Below are positions 37,337-47,638 of a stretch of DNA of 64,000 nt, in pieces. A program made the position numbers and the translations under genes. The notes under the pieces were generated by a model that did no database searches, was not told the origin of the DNA, and worked only from the letters and a program-made list of their open reading frames with translations. Source of the stretch: Halochromatium sp. (GTDB taxonomy: Bacteria > Pseudomonadota > Gammaproteobacteria > Chromatiales > Chromatiaceae); NCBI GenBank assembly GCA_010912705.1, contig POWB01000014.1, positions 1 through 64,000 on the forward strand. Direction: 5' to 3'. The number at the start of each line of letters is the position of its first letter. Within the stretch, counting starts at the first letter, position 1.

Positions 37337-37786
37337 ATGCGTCATTACGAGATCGTCTTTCTGGTTCATCCGAGCCAGAGCGAGCAGGTTCCAGCGATGC
37401 TGGATCGCTACCGCACCAACCTAGAGGCACGTGGCGGCCAGATCCATCGTCTCGAGGACTGGGGGCGGCGTCAGCTAGCCTATCCGATCAACAAGATTCA
37501 CAAGGCACATTATGTGCTGATGAACGTTGAGTGCGATGCTGAGGCCTTGGCCGAGCTTGAGAGCGCATTCCGCTTCAACGATGCGGTGCTGCGTAACATG
37601 ATCATCAAGCGCGATGCGGCGGTCACCGAGCCGTCGCCACTGTTGAAGAGCGGTGATGAGCGCGAGGGCTCCGATGATGACGGTGGGGAGCGCGGTGAGC
37701 GTCGCTCGCGTCGCTCCGATGAGGGCGGCCGTTCCGATGATGACGGCGAGGAGCGCGAGCGGTTTCGCGATTCTGATCGCGATTAG
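37337..37786 (+). CDS. rpsF: 30S ribosomal protein bS6 with acidic/Arg-Ser C-terminal extension
   Basis: [65 protein letters not shown]; upstream of rpsR and rplI. Confidence 0.97.
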   Translation: MRHYEIVFLVHPSQSEQVPAMLDRYRTNLEARGGQIHRLEDWGRRQLAYPINKIHKAHYVLMNVECDAEALAELESAFRFNDAVLRNMIIKRDAAVTEPSPLLKSGDEREGSDDDGGERGERRSRRSDEGGRSDDDGEERERFRDSDRD

Positions 37787-37897
37787 ACCTGCTTTCATTG
37801 GCCTCCATTGGCTATCCATTAGGTCTCCATTGAGATGGCCGCGCTGCACTGAATTCCTCTCTGCTCTAGATTCATCCTGCTCTTGTCGAGGCACCCT

Positions 37898-38122
37898 ATG
37901 TCACGCTATTTCCGCCGCAAACGCTACTGTCGATTCACCGCTGAGGGCATCACCGAGATCGACTACAAGGATCTCAATCTGCTCAAGGCCTTCGTCAGTG
38001 AGTCGGGCAAGATCGTCCCAAGCCGCATCACCGGCACATCAGCCCGCTACCAGCGCCAGCTTGCCACCGCGATCAAGCGCGCCCGCTATGTCGCGCTTCT
38101 GCCGTACACTGACGGTCACTGA
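37898..38122 (+). CDS. rpsR: 30S ribosomal protein bS18
   Basis: [74 protein letters not shown]. Confidence 0.98.
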   Translation: MSRYFRRKRYCRFTAEGITEIDYKDLNLLKAFVSESGKIVPSRITGTSARYQRQLATAIKRARYVALLPYTDGH

Positions 38123-38167
38123 GCCAAGGCTGAAGTCCTTGAACGTATTCAACTAAGGAGATCCCCA

Positions 38168-38623
38168 GTGGACCTAATCCTGATGAAGAAAGTACGTGGC
38201 TTAGGCGAGCTCGGAGACAAGGTCTCGGTGCGCGCTGGCTACGGACGTAATTTTCTGATCCCGTCTGGCTACGCCAAGCCAGCAACAGCCGAGAATCTGA
38301 AGGCCTTTGAAGAACGTCGCGCTGAACTCGAGCGCGATGCGATTGAGGCACTGGCAGCCGCTGAATTGCGGAAGTCAAGGCTTGAAGGCGTTATTGTCAC
38401 CATTCCGCGTAAGGCCGGTGACGAAGGCCGCCTGTTTGGCTCGGTTGGCACCTCTGACATTGCGACGGCCATTACCGAAGGCGGTCTTGGCGTCGAACTG
38501 CTCAAGAGTGAAGTGCGTCTTCCTGATGGTCCATTCCGCGCCGTTGGGGATTACGACGTCGAGCTGCATCTGCATTCTGACGTGAGCGTCAGCGTGCGCA
38601 TTGAGGTGATCCCAGCGAGCTGA
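38168..38623 (+). CDS. rplI: 50S ribosomal protein bL9
   Basis: [38 protein letters not shown]. Confidence 0.98.
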   Translation: MDLILMKKVRGLGELGDKVSVRAGYGRNFLIPSGYAKPATAENLKAFEERRAELERDAIEALAAAELRKSRLEGVIVTIPRKAGDEGRLFGSVGTSDIATAITEGGLGVELLKSEVRLPDGPFRAVGDYDVELHLHSDVSVSVRIEVIPAS

Positions 38624-38646
38624 GTCAGGCTCACTGCCTAGGGGAT

Positions 38647-38738
38647 GCTTAGCCGAGCCTCGGCTAAGCAGATTGTCCAGCATCGGTGTCGACGATGCCT
38701 GGCTGCCAACCTGAGCCGGAAGCGCCGTTGCTTCCGGC
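38647..38738. terminator. Cluster of inverted repeats between convergent rplI and sucB, possible bidirectional termination region
   Basis: gcttagccgag-c-ctcggctaagc (38647-38669); imperfect ccagcatcg..cgatgcctgg (38677-38702); gccggaagc-gccgtt-gcttccggc (38715-38738). Confidence 0.5.
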
Positions 38739-38758
38739 ACCTCCATCTCGGTCTCGCC

Positions 38759-40192
<1,434 letters not shown>

Positions 40193-40230
40193 GGGACTCG
40201 TCGGTCGGGTGATGGGGTCCGAAGGTGGTA

Positions 40231-43203
40231 TTAAGGCTGATCCTCATCCGGACTAGGCTTGTTGTCGACAGGGATCGGGATGCGACGATTCATGTTCGGG
40301 TTGATGCGCCCAGTCAGGGCCTCATCGATCAAACGCTCCTGCTGCTCAACGTGCACCGAGCGGTGGCCGACAGCTGGGGTGGCCGCTGCCGGGCGGCCGA
40401 CATAGAAGGCCTGCTTGCCACTCAGGATAAGCCCGTGGAAGCGATGCTTGATCTGATCCCAAGCGCCTTGGTTCTGTGGCTCTTCTTGGCACCAGATGAT
40501 CTCGTTGGTGTCTGGATACTCGGCAAGCACCGCGGCAAAGGCCTCCTTCGGGAACGGATAGAGCTGCTCGATGCGGCTGATGACGGCATTGGTCAGGCCG
40601 CGTGCGTGGCGTGCCTCCAAGAGATCATAGTAGACCTTGCCAGAACAGAAGATCAGGCGCTCGACGCCAGCCGGGTCCAACGGATCGGTCTCCGGGATGA
40701 TCGGCTGAAAGACACCCTCAGCAAGCTCGTCTAAGGATGAGACCGCGAGCCGGTGGCGGAGCAGACTCTTTGGCGTCATCACCACCAGCGGCCGGCGATA
40801 GTCGCGCAAGAGCTGTCGGCGCAGCAAATGAAACATCTGGGCTGGCGTGGTCGGCACGCAGACCTGGATGTTGTGCTCGGCGCAGAGCTGCAGGAAACGC
40901 TCGAGTCGGGCCGAGGAATGCTCGGCGCCTTGCCCTTCCAGGCCATGCGGTAGCAGCATCACTAGTGCGCAGTCGAGGCCCCATTTGCTGCCAGCTGAGC
41001 TGATGAACTGATCGATGACGACCTGGGCGCCGTTGGCGAAGTCGCCGAATTGGGCCTCCCAAAGCGTCAAGGCATTCGGCTCGGCCGTCGCAAAGCCGTA
41101 TTCGAACCCTAAAACGGCCTCTTCAGAGAGGATCGAGTCGATGGCGATGAAGGGGGCTTGCTGCTCGGGCTTGTCGAGCGCCATTCCCGGCGGTGCGGCA
41201 AGATGCTGCAAGGGCGTGTAGTCGTTGCCGGTGCGTTGACAATGGACCTTGGCATGGCGGTGCACGAAGGTGCCGCGGCTTGCGTCCTGACCGGAGAGAC
41301 GGACCGGATACCCCGTGTCGAGCAGGGTTGCATAGGCCAGGTTCTCAGCGAAGCCCCAATTACAGAGCTGATCGCCTTGCGCCATCTTGCGCCGCTCGGC
41401 CCAGATCTTGATGACCCGGGCATGCAGCTCAAAGCCGTCCGGGAGCTGCAGCTGGCGTTCGGCGAGCTCGCGCAGCCGTTCGCGTGGGAAACCCGTGTCA
41501 GCGGGTAGCCGCCAGTCATCGCCGAAGCGGGATTTCCAGTCGACGCGATAGCTGTGCTCGAGGCCGCAGAGGACCGGCCGCGCAACAACGATCCCGTGCT
41601 CGATGTTCGAGCGATAGTCCTCGATCAGCGCCACCGCCTCCTCAGGGTTGATCTGGCCACGGTCGATCAGCCGATCGGCATAGATGGCCCGAGCGGTGGG
41701 GTGCTGGCGGATGCGCTTGTACATCATCGGCTGGGTCACCGCCGGCTCATCGGCCTCGTTGTGACCTAGGCGGCGATAACAGATCAGATCGATGACAACG
41801 TCCTTCTTGAACTGATTGCGGTAATCAAGCGCCAGCCGGGTGACGAAGATCACCGCCTCTGGATCATCGCCGTTCACATGGAACACCGGCGCCTGCACCA
41901 TCTTCGCGACATCGGTGCAGTAGAAGGTCGAGCGGGTATCGAGCGGGTTGCTGGTGGTGAAGCCGATCTGGTTGTTGATCACGATATGCACGGTGCCGCC
42001 GGTACCGTAGCTGCGCGTCTGCGACAGCTGCAGGGTCTCGGTGACCACGCCCTGGCCAGCGAAGGCGGCGTCGCCATGGATCAGCACCGGCATCACCTGA
42101 TCGCCGCTGCGATCGCCACGGCGGCGTTGGCGTGCGCGCACCGAGCCCTCGATCACCGGGTCGATGATCTCCAGATGCGAGGGATTGAAGCCCAGCGCGA
42201 CATGGGTGATGCCGCCCGGTGTGTCGACGTCCGTGGAGAAGCCCAGATGATATTTGACGTCACCGGCAAGCTGGCGCGGGCTGAGGCGGACCTTGCCCTC
42301 GAATTCGGCAAAGATCTCCTGCGGTGGCTTGCCAAGGATATTCACTAGCACATTGAGCCGACCACGATGCGCCATGCCGATGACGATCTCGCGCACGCCC
42401 TTGCGCCCGGCGCGTTGGATCAGCTCATCGAGCAACGGAATCAGCGCCTCGCCGCCCTCGAGCGAGAAGCGCTTCTGGCCGACGTAGCGGGTGTGCAGAT
42501 ACTTCTCCAGACCTTCGGCCGCGGTGAGCAGGGTCAGCAGCCAAAGCCGGTCGGCGGCCTTCAGCTCTGGGCGTGCCTGGTAGCCCTCGATGCGTTTCTG
42601 CACCCAGCGCTTTTCGCTGGTCGAGGTCATGTGCATGTATTCGGAGCCGACCGGACCGCAATAGATGCGCTGCAGCAGATCGATGATGCCGCGCAGTGGC
42701 ATCCGGTCCGGCGCGTAGAGCGAGCCACTGTGGAAGATCTGATCGAGATCGCTGTCTTCGAGACCGTGATAGCTCGGCTGCAGGTCGGCGACCTTGGGCG
42801 CTGGGCGCAGCTTCAGCGGATCGAGATCGGCAACCTGATGGCCGCGATAGCGGAAGCTATTGATCAGCCGTACCACCGCGGTTTGCTTCTCCGCAGCGGC
42901 GGGCTCCAAGCGGCCTAGGGAGCGGGTCTGGGCGCGGTTCCGACTCTCGTTGGCTAGGCGCTGGAAGTTCTCGCGGACTGGCCCATGCGGGATCTCATTG
43001 GCGGCCTCTTGATGCATCGCCTCGAAGCGCTGTCGCCAGGCCAGGTCGATGCTCTCCGGGTCCTGGAGGTAACGCTCGTAGAGATCCTCGATGAAGGCTG
43101 CGTTGCCGCCGTAGTAGGCGGACGAGCTCCGGAATAGCTGAAGAAGAGGGCTCATGACGATATCGAAGGCAGCCTGGGTGGGACTTGGTCGCTGGTCAGA
43201 CAT
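40231..43203 (-). CDS. sucA: 2-oxoglutarate dehydrogenase E1 component
   Basis: [59 protein letters not shown]. Confidence 0.97.
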   Translation of the reverse strand: MSDQRPSPTQAAFDIVMSPLLQLFRSSSAYYGGNAAFIEDLYERYLQDPESIDLAWRQRFEAMHQEAANEIPHGPVRENFQRLANESRNRAQTRSLGRLEPAAAEKQTAVVRLINSFRYRGHQVADLDPLKLRPAPKVADLQPSYHGLEDSDLDQIFHSGSLYAPDRMPLRGIIDLLQRIYCGPVGSEYMHMTSTSEKRWVQKRIEGYQARPELKAADRLWLLTLLTAAEGLEKYLHTRYVGQKRFSLEGGEALIPLLDELIQRAGRKGVREIVIGMAHRGRLNVLVNILGKPPQEIFAEFEGKVRLSPRQLAGDVKYHLGFSTDVDTPGGITHVALGFNPSHLEIIDPVIEGSVRARQRRRGDRSGDQVMPVLIHGDAAFAGQGVVTETLQLSQTRSYGTGGTVHIVINNQIGFTTSNPLDTRSTFYCTDVAKMVQAPVFHVNGDDPEAVIFVTRLALDYRNQFKKDVVIDLICYRRLGHNEADEPAVTQPMMYKRIRQHPTARAIYADRLIDRGQINPEEAVALIEDYRSNIEHGIVVARPVLCGLEHSYRVDWKSRFGDDWRLPADTGFPRERLRELAERQLQLPDGFELHARVIKIWAERRKMAQGDQLCNWGFAENLAYATLLDTGYPVRLSGQDASRGTFVHRHAKVHCQRTGNDYTPLQHLAAPPGMALDKPEQQAPFIAIDSILSEEAVLGFEYGFATAEPNALTLWEAQFGDFANGAQVVIDQFISSAGSKWGLDCALVMLLPHGLEGQGAEHSSARLERFLQLCAEHNIQVCVPTTPAQMFHLLRRQLLRDYRRPLVVMTPKSLLRHRLAVSSLDELAEGVFQPIIPETDPLDPAGVERLIFCSGKVYYDLLEARHARGLTNAVISRIEQLYPFPKEAFAAVLAEYPDTNEIIWCQEEPQNQGAWDQIKHRFHGLILSGKQAFYVGRPAAATPAVGHRSVHVEQQERLIDEALTGRINPNMNRRIPIPVDNKPSPDEDQP

Positions 43204-43433
43204 CCGGCCAGATCCCTGAGTTTAGCGCAGAGTATCCTGCAGCCGGTGCTCGAATCCCCAATATCCTGTATCAATGGCTTTGCTTCCTGTTGGCGCTTTA
43301 TGCTGCAGAGGCTGAGGTCCGGTCGCGAAGCCGTTTATACTCGACAGTCTGTTGCATGCATGATGCCTTTTGTCTTGTTGATGTCGAAAACCGCTGATCG
43401 CGGTCTGCTGCTGCGCGTAGACCCGCACTGCTG

Positions 43434-44276
43434 ATGGAACCATACCTCACGCCGATCCTGCTGCGGGCCTTTGGGCGTTCTGGAACCACCTACGTGATGC
43501 ATGCACTAGCCTGCTCGGAGGCGACCAGCTTTGAGAAACGCTATCCGTTCGAGGAGCGCGAGCTGACCTATCTGGTGCGGGTTGCGGAGACCATTGCAGG
43601 TGCCGGTGCGCAAGCGATGCCACGTGAGGCGGTGCTGGCCGGCAGTGATGCCCGACTGGGGGCTTGCCCCTATCTTGGCTCAAATCGATACCTCCATGCA
43701 GGACAGGAGTCGGTGAAGCGGCTGTTTAAGGATCTTTGGCTTGGCTATAGCCGCGAGGCGCTGAAGCTACGGCCAGCGACCTACTATGCCGAGAAGGTGG
43801 CGAACGACGTGCCACCCTTGGTCAACGAGGTCTTGCCGGCAAAGAATATCCTGCTGGTGCGCGACCCGCGCGGTGAGATGCTCTCGATCATGAAGTTCAA
43901 CCGGCAACGTGGCTACAACGGCTTCGGTTGGCTACCCGATGACGACCCGGAGCGCTTTGCGCTGCGTCTTTGTACGATGCGCCGGCATTTTCTCAGTGAG
44001 GCTGCGCGAGTTGAGGAAAACCCGCGGCGGATGCTGCTGCGCTATGAGGATATCGTGGTCGATGCGGAGCGCTTCTTGCTCCGGCTGCAAGCGTTTCTAG
44101 ACGCTGAGATCGATACCCGGCTCTTTCATGAGCGGCTTGGCAACTTTCGCTACCACATGACCTCAGAATCGGCGCTTCGGTCTGTTGATCTCTGGCGTGA
44201 TGAGCTGCCTCCGGAGGCAGCCGAGATCATTCAGCGTGGTCTGGCATCGGAGCTACAGGACTTGGGCTACGCCTGA
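43434..44276 (+). CDS. Sulfotransferase-like protein
   Basis: N-term LLRAFGRSGTTYVMHALA (PAPS-binding-like loop), NILLVRDPRGEMLSIMKFN, MLLRYEDIVVDAERFLLRLQAFL. Confidence 0.78.
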   Translation: MEPYLTPILLRAFGRSGTTYVMHALACSEATSFEKRYPFEERELTYLVRVAETIAGAGAQAMPREAVLAGSDARLGACPYLGSNRYLHAGQESVKRLFKDLWLGYSREALKLRPATYYAEKVANDVPPLVNEVLPAKNILLVRDPRGEMLSIMKFNRQRGYNGFGWLPDDDPERFALRLCTMRRHFLSEAARVEENPRRMLLRYEDIVVDAERFLLRLQAFLDAEIDTRLFHERLGNFRYHMTSESALRSVDLWRDELPPEAAEIIQRGLASELQDLGYA

Positions 44277-44279
44277 CCC

Positions 44280-45545
44280 TTATGCTCCCGGAGAGGCTTC
44301 CGTATAGAGGCCGAGCACCTGCTCGGCGGTGATCTGGATCGAGTCGGGTGCCTTGATACCCTTGCGCAGCTGTTCCCAGAGCTCCGGGTCGGCCGCGCGC
44401 TGCATCGCACGTGCCAGGCTGGCAGCTGAGCCGCGTGAGAAGCGTAGTCCGTCAACACCATCGGTGACCTTTTCTTGCATGCCGCCGATGTCGCTGCAGA
44501 TCATTGGGCGTCCGTATCCCTTCGCCTCTTGCAGCACCAAAGGCGAGTTCTCCCACCAGATCGAAGGGAGTACCAGGGTATCGATCTCATTGAAGAGCCT
44601 GCCGAGCTCGTCGCGGTCGTAGCGGCCGTGGATGTGGAGCTGACTCGGATAGCGCTGCCGGAGCGCCTCGATCTGCTGCTGCAGGGCCTCGTCTTGATCG
44701 ACCAGGCCGCAGCCATGGATGTCGATCTGGACCTGCTCGCGCAGCTTGGGCTCGAGGAAACCGATCGCCTCAAGCAGGATCTGCACACCTTTGTAGCGAT
44801 TGATCTGGCCAAGATAGGCAAAGCGGGCGCGCGGCTGACCGGGCTGAAGTGGTCTTGGCGCCAGCGGCTGCATTGGTGGTAGGCCGTTGTCGATGACGCT
44901 GATCGGCTGGCTCAGTCCCCAGCGCTGGTAGGTTTGGCGAAGAAAGGCGCTAGGCGCGATGAAGTGGTCGATGAGGCTGAAGGCGGCGCGGATCAGACGT
45001 TCGCGCAGAAACAGCTCCTCGGGCGTGCGTGGGCGCGGTGGCCGCAGCTTCAGGCAATAGGCGCAGCGCGTCGGACTGGCCTCAGTGCAGAGTTCGTTGC
45101 TGTCGAACATCACCATCTGGCCATCGTTGGCGCAGATCGGCAGGTACTCGTGCAAGGTGAAGATGAGCCGGACCGGTTTGCCCGCGTTGGCGCGGTAGCG
45201 CGCGGCCTCGCGGATGAACTGGGTGCCAAGGTGCAAGATGTGGTGGAAGTGGATGGCGTCAGGCTGCAACTGTGCGAGGAGCTGGCGAAAGTCGTGCCAG
45301 ACTACCCGCAGTGAGTCCGGTGAGAGATTGAAATAATCTCGCATCTGGCCGTGGAAGAGGATCTCGTGCGGGCGCAGCATCGAGAACGGCGTACCGCCGT
45401 GCTGCAGCGCGTCCTCGCGGGTGGCCGCAAGCAAATAGGCGTCGATGCCACGCTCGCGTAGCTCTTTGAACAGTTGATAGGCAGCGATCTCGCCGCCGCC
45501 TTTGATGAGCGACGGGTGGCCGTGAGCGATCATCAGCACGCGCAT
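44280..45545 (-). CDS. Glycosyltransferase, GT4-like
   Basis: MRVLMIAHGHPSLIKGGGEIAAYQL, RFAYLGQINRYKGVQILLEAI, ENSPLVLQEAKGYGRPMICSDIGGMQEKV. Confidence 0.88.
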   Translation of the reverse strand: MRVLMIAHGHPSLIKGGGEIAAYQLFKELRERGIDAYLLAATREDALQHGGTPFSMLRPHEILFHGQMRDYFNLSPDSLRVVWHDFRQLLAQLQPDAIHFHHILHLGTQFIREAARYRANAGKPVRLIFTLHEYLPICANDGQMVMFDSNELCTEASPTRCAYCLKLRPPRPRTPEELFLRERLIRAAFSLIDHFIAPSAFLRQTYQRWGLSQPISVIDNGLPPMQPLAPRPLQPGQPRARFAYLGQINRYKGVQILLEAIGFLEPKLREQVQIDIHGCGLVDQDEALQQQIEALRQRYPSQLHIHGRYDRDELGRLFNEIDTLVLPSIWWENSPLVLQEAKGYGRPMICSDIGGMQEKVTDGVDGLRFSRGSAASLARAMQRAADPELWEQLRKGIKAPDSIQITAEQVLGLYTEASPGA

Positions 45546-47458
45546 CAGAGCGCCTCCGCAGCGCAGAGCTGGCTAATCAGGGCATCCCACTTACGGCTAT
45601 GACGCCAGCAGTTGTAGACGGTGATCTTGTCGCGCCAGTTGCGGTCCGCAAACAGTGCTTGCGACTGACGCTCCAGATGATAGAGCTGGACGTCACGCGC
45701 GACATAGCTGCGCTTGCCTTGCTGGCGTAGTGCCAGACAAAGATCGGAGTCCTCGAAATCGCCGATGATGTAGCCCTCATCTAGGCCGCCGATGCTGAGC
45801 AGATCCGCCTTACGCAGCATCAGACAGGCGGCGGTCGCGGCAGCGACCGGTACCAGGGCTTGCTCAGGGTCCACTGGCATGGCCGGTAGCCCTTTGCCGG
45901 GGTGATCGTTGATCCAGAGGTTACCGAGCGACGGTAAGCGCTTAAACAGCATGCCATCGTGCTGTAAGGCATCATCCGGATAGAGCAGACGCACGCCGAG
46001 TGCGCCGCAGTCCGGGTGCGCCTGGAAGCGCTCGAGCATGGCGGTGACCCAGCCGCTCTGGCTTGGGATGACATCTGAGTTCAGGAGGATCAGCAGATCT
46101 GCGCGAGCCTGTGCGACGCCTAGGTTATTGGCACCGGCATAGCCTAAGTGATCGCGGGAGAGCAGCGCGCTGAACGGAACCTCATAGATCGGTGCAACGG
46201 CGGCGCAGCAGTCTCTGAAGCCTTCGCTGAGCCTAGGATCATCCAGTACGTAGATGAGGTCGACCGCTGTGTGAAAATCCGGGTCGTTGGCAAATTGGCT
46301 GAGCTGAAACTCAACAAAATCATAGCGGCCATAAAGCGGCACGATCAGGCTGACCTTTGGCTCGGCCGGCGCTTCGCCGAAGCGAATCAGCTCGCTCTGG
46401 GTATCGCCAGAGTGGCGAAACGGCAGGTTGGCGATTGCTGGACCGAGCTGGTGGTCGAGCAATGTCAGCATCTCCTGGCCGCCGGGGTGAAAATGTTTGA
46501 GCAGTTCATGGGTGGCATCGATGGGGTGATCGAAGCGCTTCACCGTCGGTAAGGGTGGCATCTCGATGCTGCTGCCCTCGAGCTCGAAACGGACGCTGAG
46601 GTTGAGGGGGGCTTGCTCGGAGGGGCTCCGAACATAGCTCAGGAACCCTGCCTGGGCGGCCTGCGTGCGGATCATTGGGCCTAGCGCGTCGACCAAGTCA
46701 GGGCGTGCGACCCGGTAGGCGTCGTCGAGGAGATCGACCTCTGCTTGGGGGTGGAAGGTTAACAGCAGCTTAGCGGTTGCTGGCTCGGTGGTGATACACC
46801 AGCCAACCACGAGGAATCCGCTCTGGCCAATCTGGATGATCTCATCGATGGCGGCCGCCGCAGATGGCGGCGTCTGCGACTCAGCCTTGAGCGGCATTGC
46901 TGGCTGATGCTCAGCTGCAGCTGTCTTCTCGTTCACCACAAGGGGCTCACCTCCAGCCGCGGCTGGCATGGTCAACCTGAAGACCTGACTGAGCGCGGTC
47001 GCGGTCTCAGGCAAGATCTGTTGGGCGGCCGCCCAAAGCTCCGGGAGTAAGGCCTGCTGCTCGATGCCAAGGGCCTCGATGATGGCTGGATCATCGCTGA
47101 TCTCGATACGACTGCGATAGCGTTGACGGCCGACCCGAAGCTGCAGATCCAGATGCCGAGCTGGTCCAGGTAAATGGCAGGCCTTGAGGAAGCCGCTGCC
47201 AGCGGGGCCGATCTCGCGCTCGACGTCCTCGCGCGGGTAGCGCTGCGAGAAGAAGGTCCCGCGAATCGCGATGTCCGGCGCGGCGGTGGTCCAGCCGGAG
47301 ATAAGAGCGAGATTGCCGACACGCACGCAGCGATCGACCTTCGCCGCTTCACCATTGCCAAAACTGGCAATCGCAGTATCGAGAGGATTTAGTGTTTTTC
47401 CAGGAAATAGGGCCATGCCGCGAGCGCTTCTCCGGTCCTGAGGATCGAGCCGCATCAT
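45545..47458 (-). CDS. Glycosyltransferase family 2-like protein with long N-terminal extension
   Basis: VSLIVPLYGRYDFVEFQLSQFAND, LGYAGANNLGVAQARADLLILLNSDVIP. Confidence 0.83.
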   Translation of the reverse strand: MMRLDPQDRRSARGMALFPGKTLNPLDTAIASFGNGEAAKVDRCVRVGNLALISGWTTAAPDIAIRGTFFSQRYPREDVEREIGPAGSGFLKACHLPGPARHLDLQLRVGRQRYRSRIEISDDPAIIEALGIEQQALLPELWAAAQQILPETATALSQVFRLTMPAAAGGEPLVVNEKTAAAEHQPAMPLKAESQTPPSAAAAIDEIIQIGQSGFLVVGWCITTEPATAKLLLTFHPQAEVDLLDDAYRVARPDLVDALGPMIRTQAAQAGFLSYVRSPSEQAPLNLSVRFELEGSSIEMPPLPTVKRFDHPIDATHELLKHFHPGGQEMLTLLDHQLGPAIANLPFRHSGDTQSELIRFGEAPAEPKVSLIVPLYGRYDFVEFQLSQFANDPDFHTAVDLIYVLDDPRLSEGFRDCCAAVAPIYEVPFSALLSRDHLGYAGANNLGVAQARADLLILLNSDVIPSQSGWVTAMLERFQAHPDCGALGVRLLYPDDALQHDGMLFKRLPSLGNLWINDHPGKGLPAMPVDPEQALVPVAAATAACLMLRKADLLSIGGLDEGYIIGDFEDSDLCLALRQQGKRSYVARDVQLYHLERQSQALFADRNWRDKITVYNCWRHSRKWDALISQLCAAEAL

Positions 47459-47638
47459 GCTGCGACCAAGGCGAGTCTACACGAAGTCTTGGGTCGACAG
47501 ACAAGGCTGTGTGGGCACTCAGGGCGATCGCTGTTAGCCCTCGACCTGACATCAACTGACTAATAAGTGCTGACCTGAGCTGTGTTTCGCAAGCGATTGA
47601 TGTAAGATCAAAGATCGTCCTGCGACTGATGCTCAATT

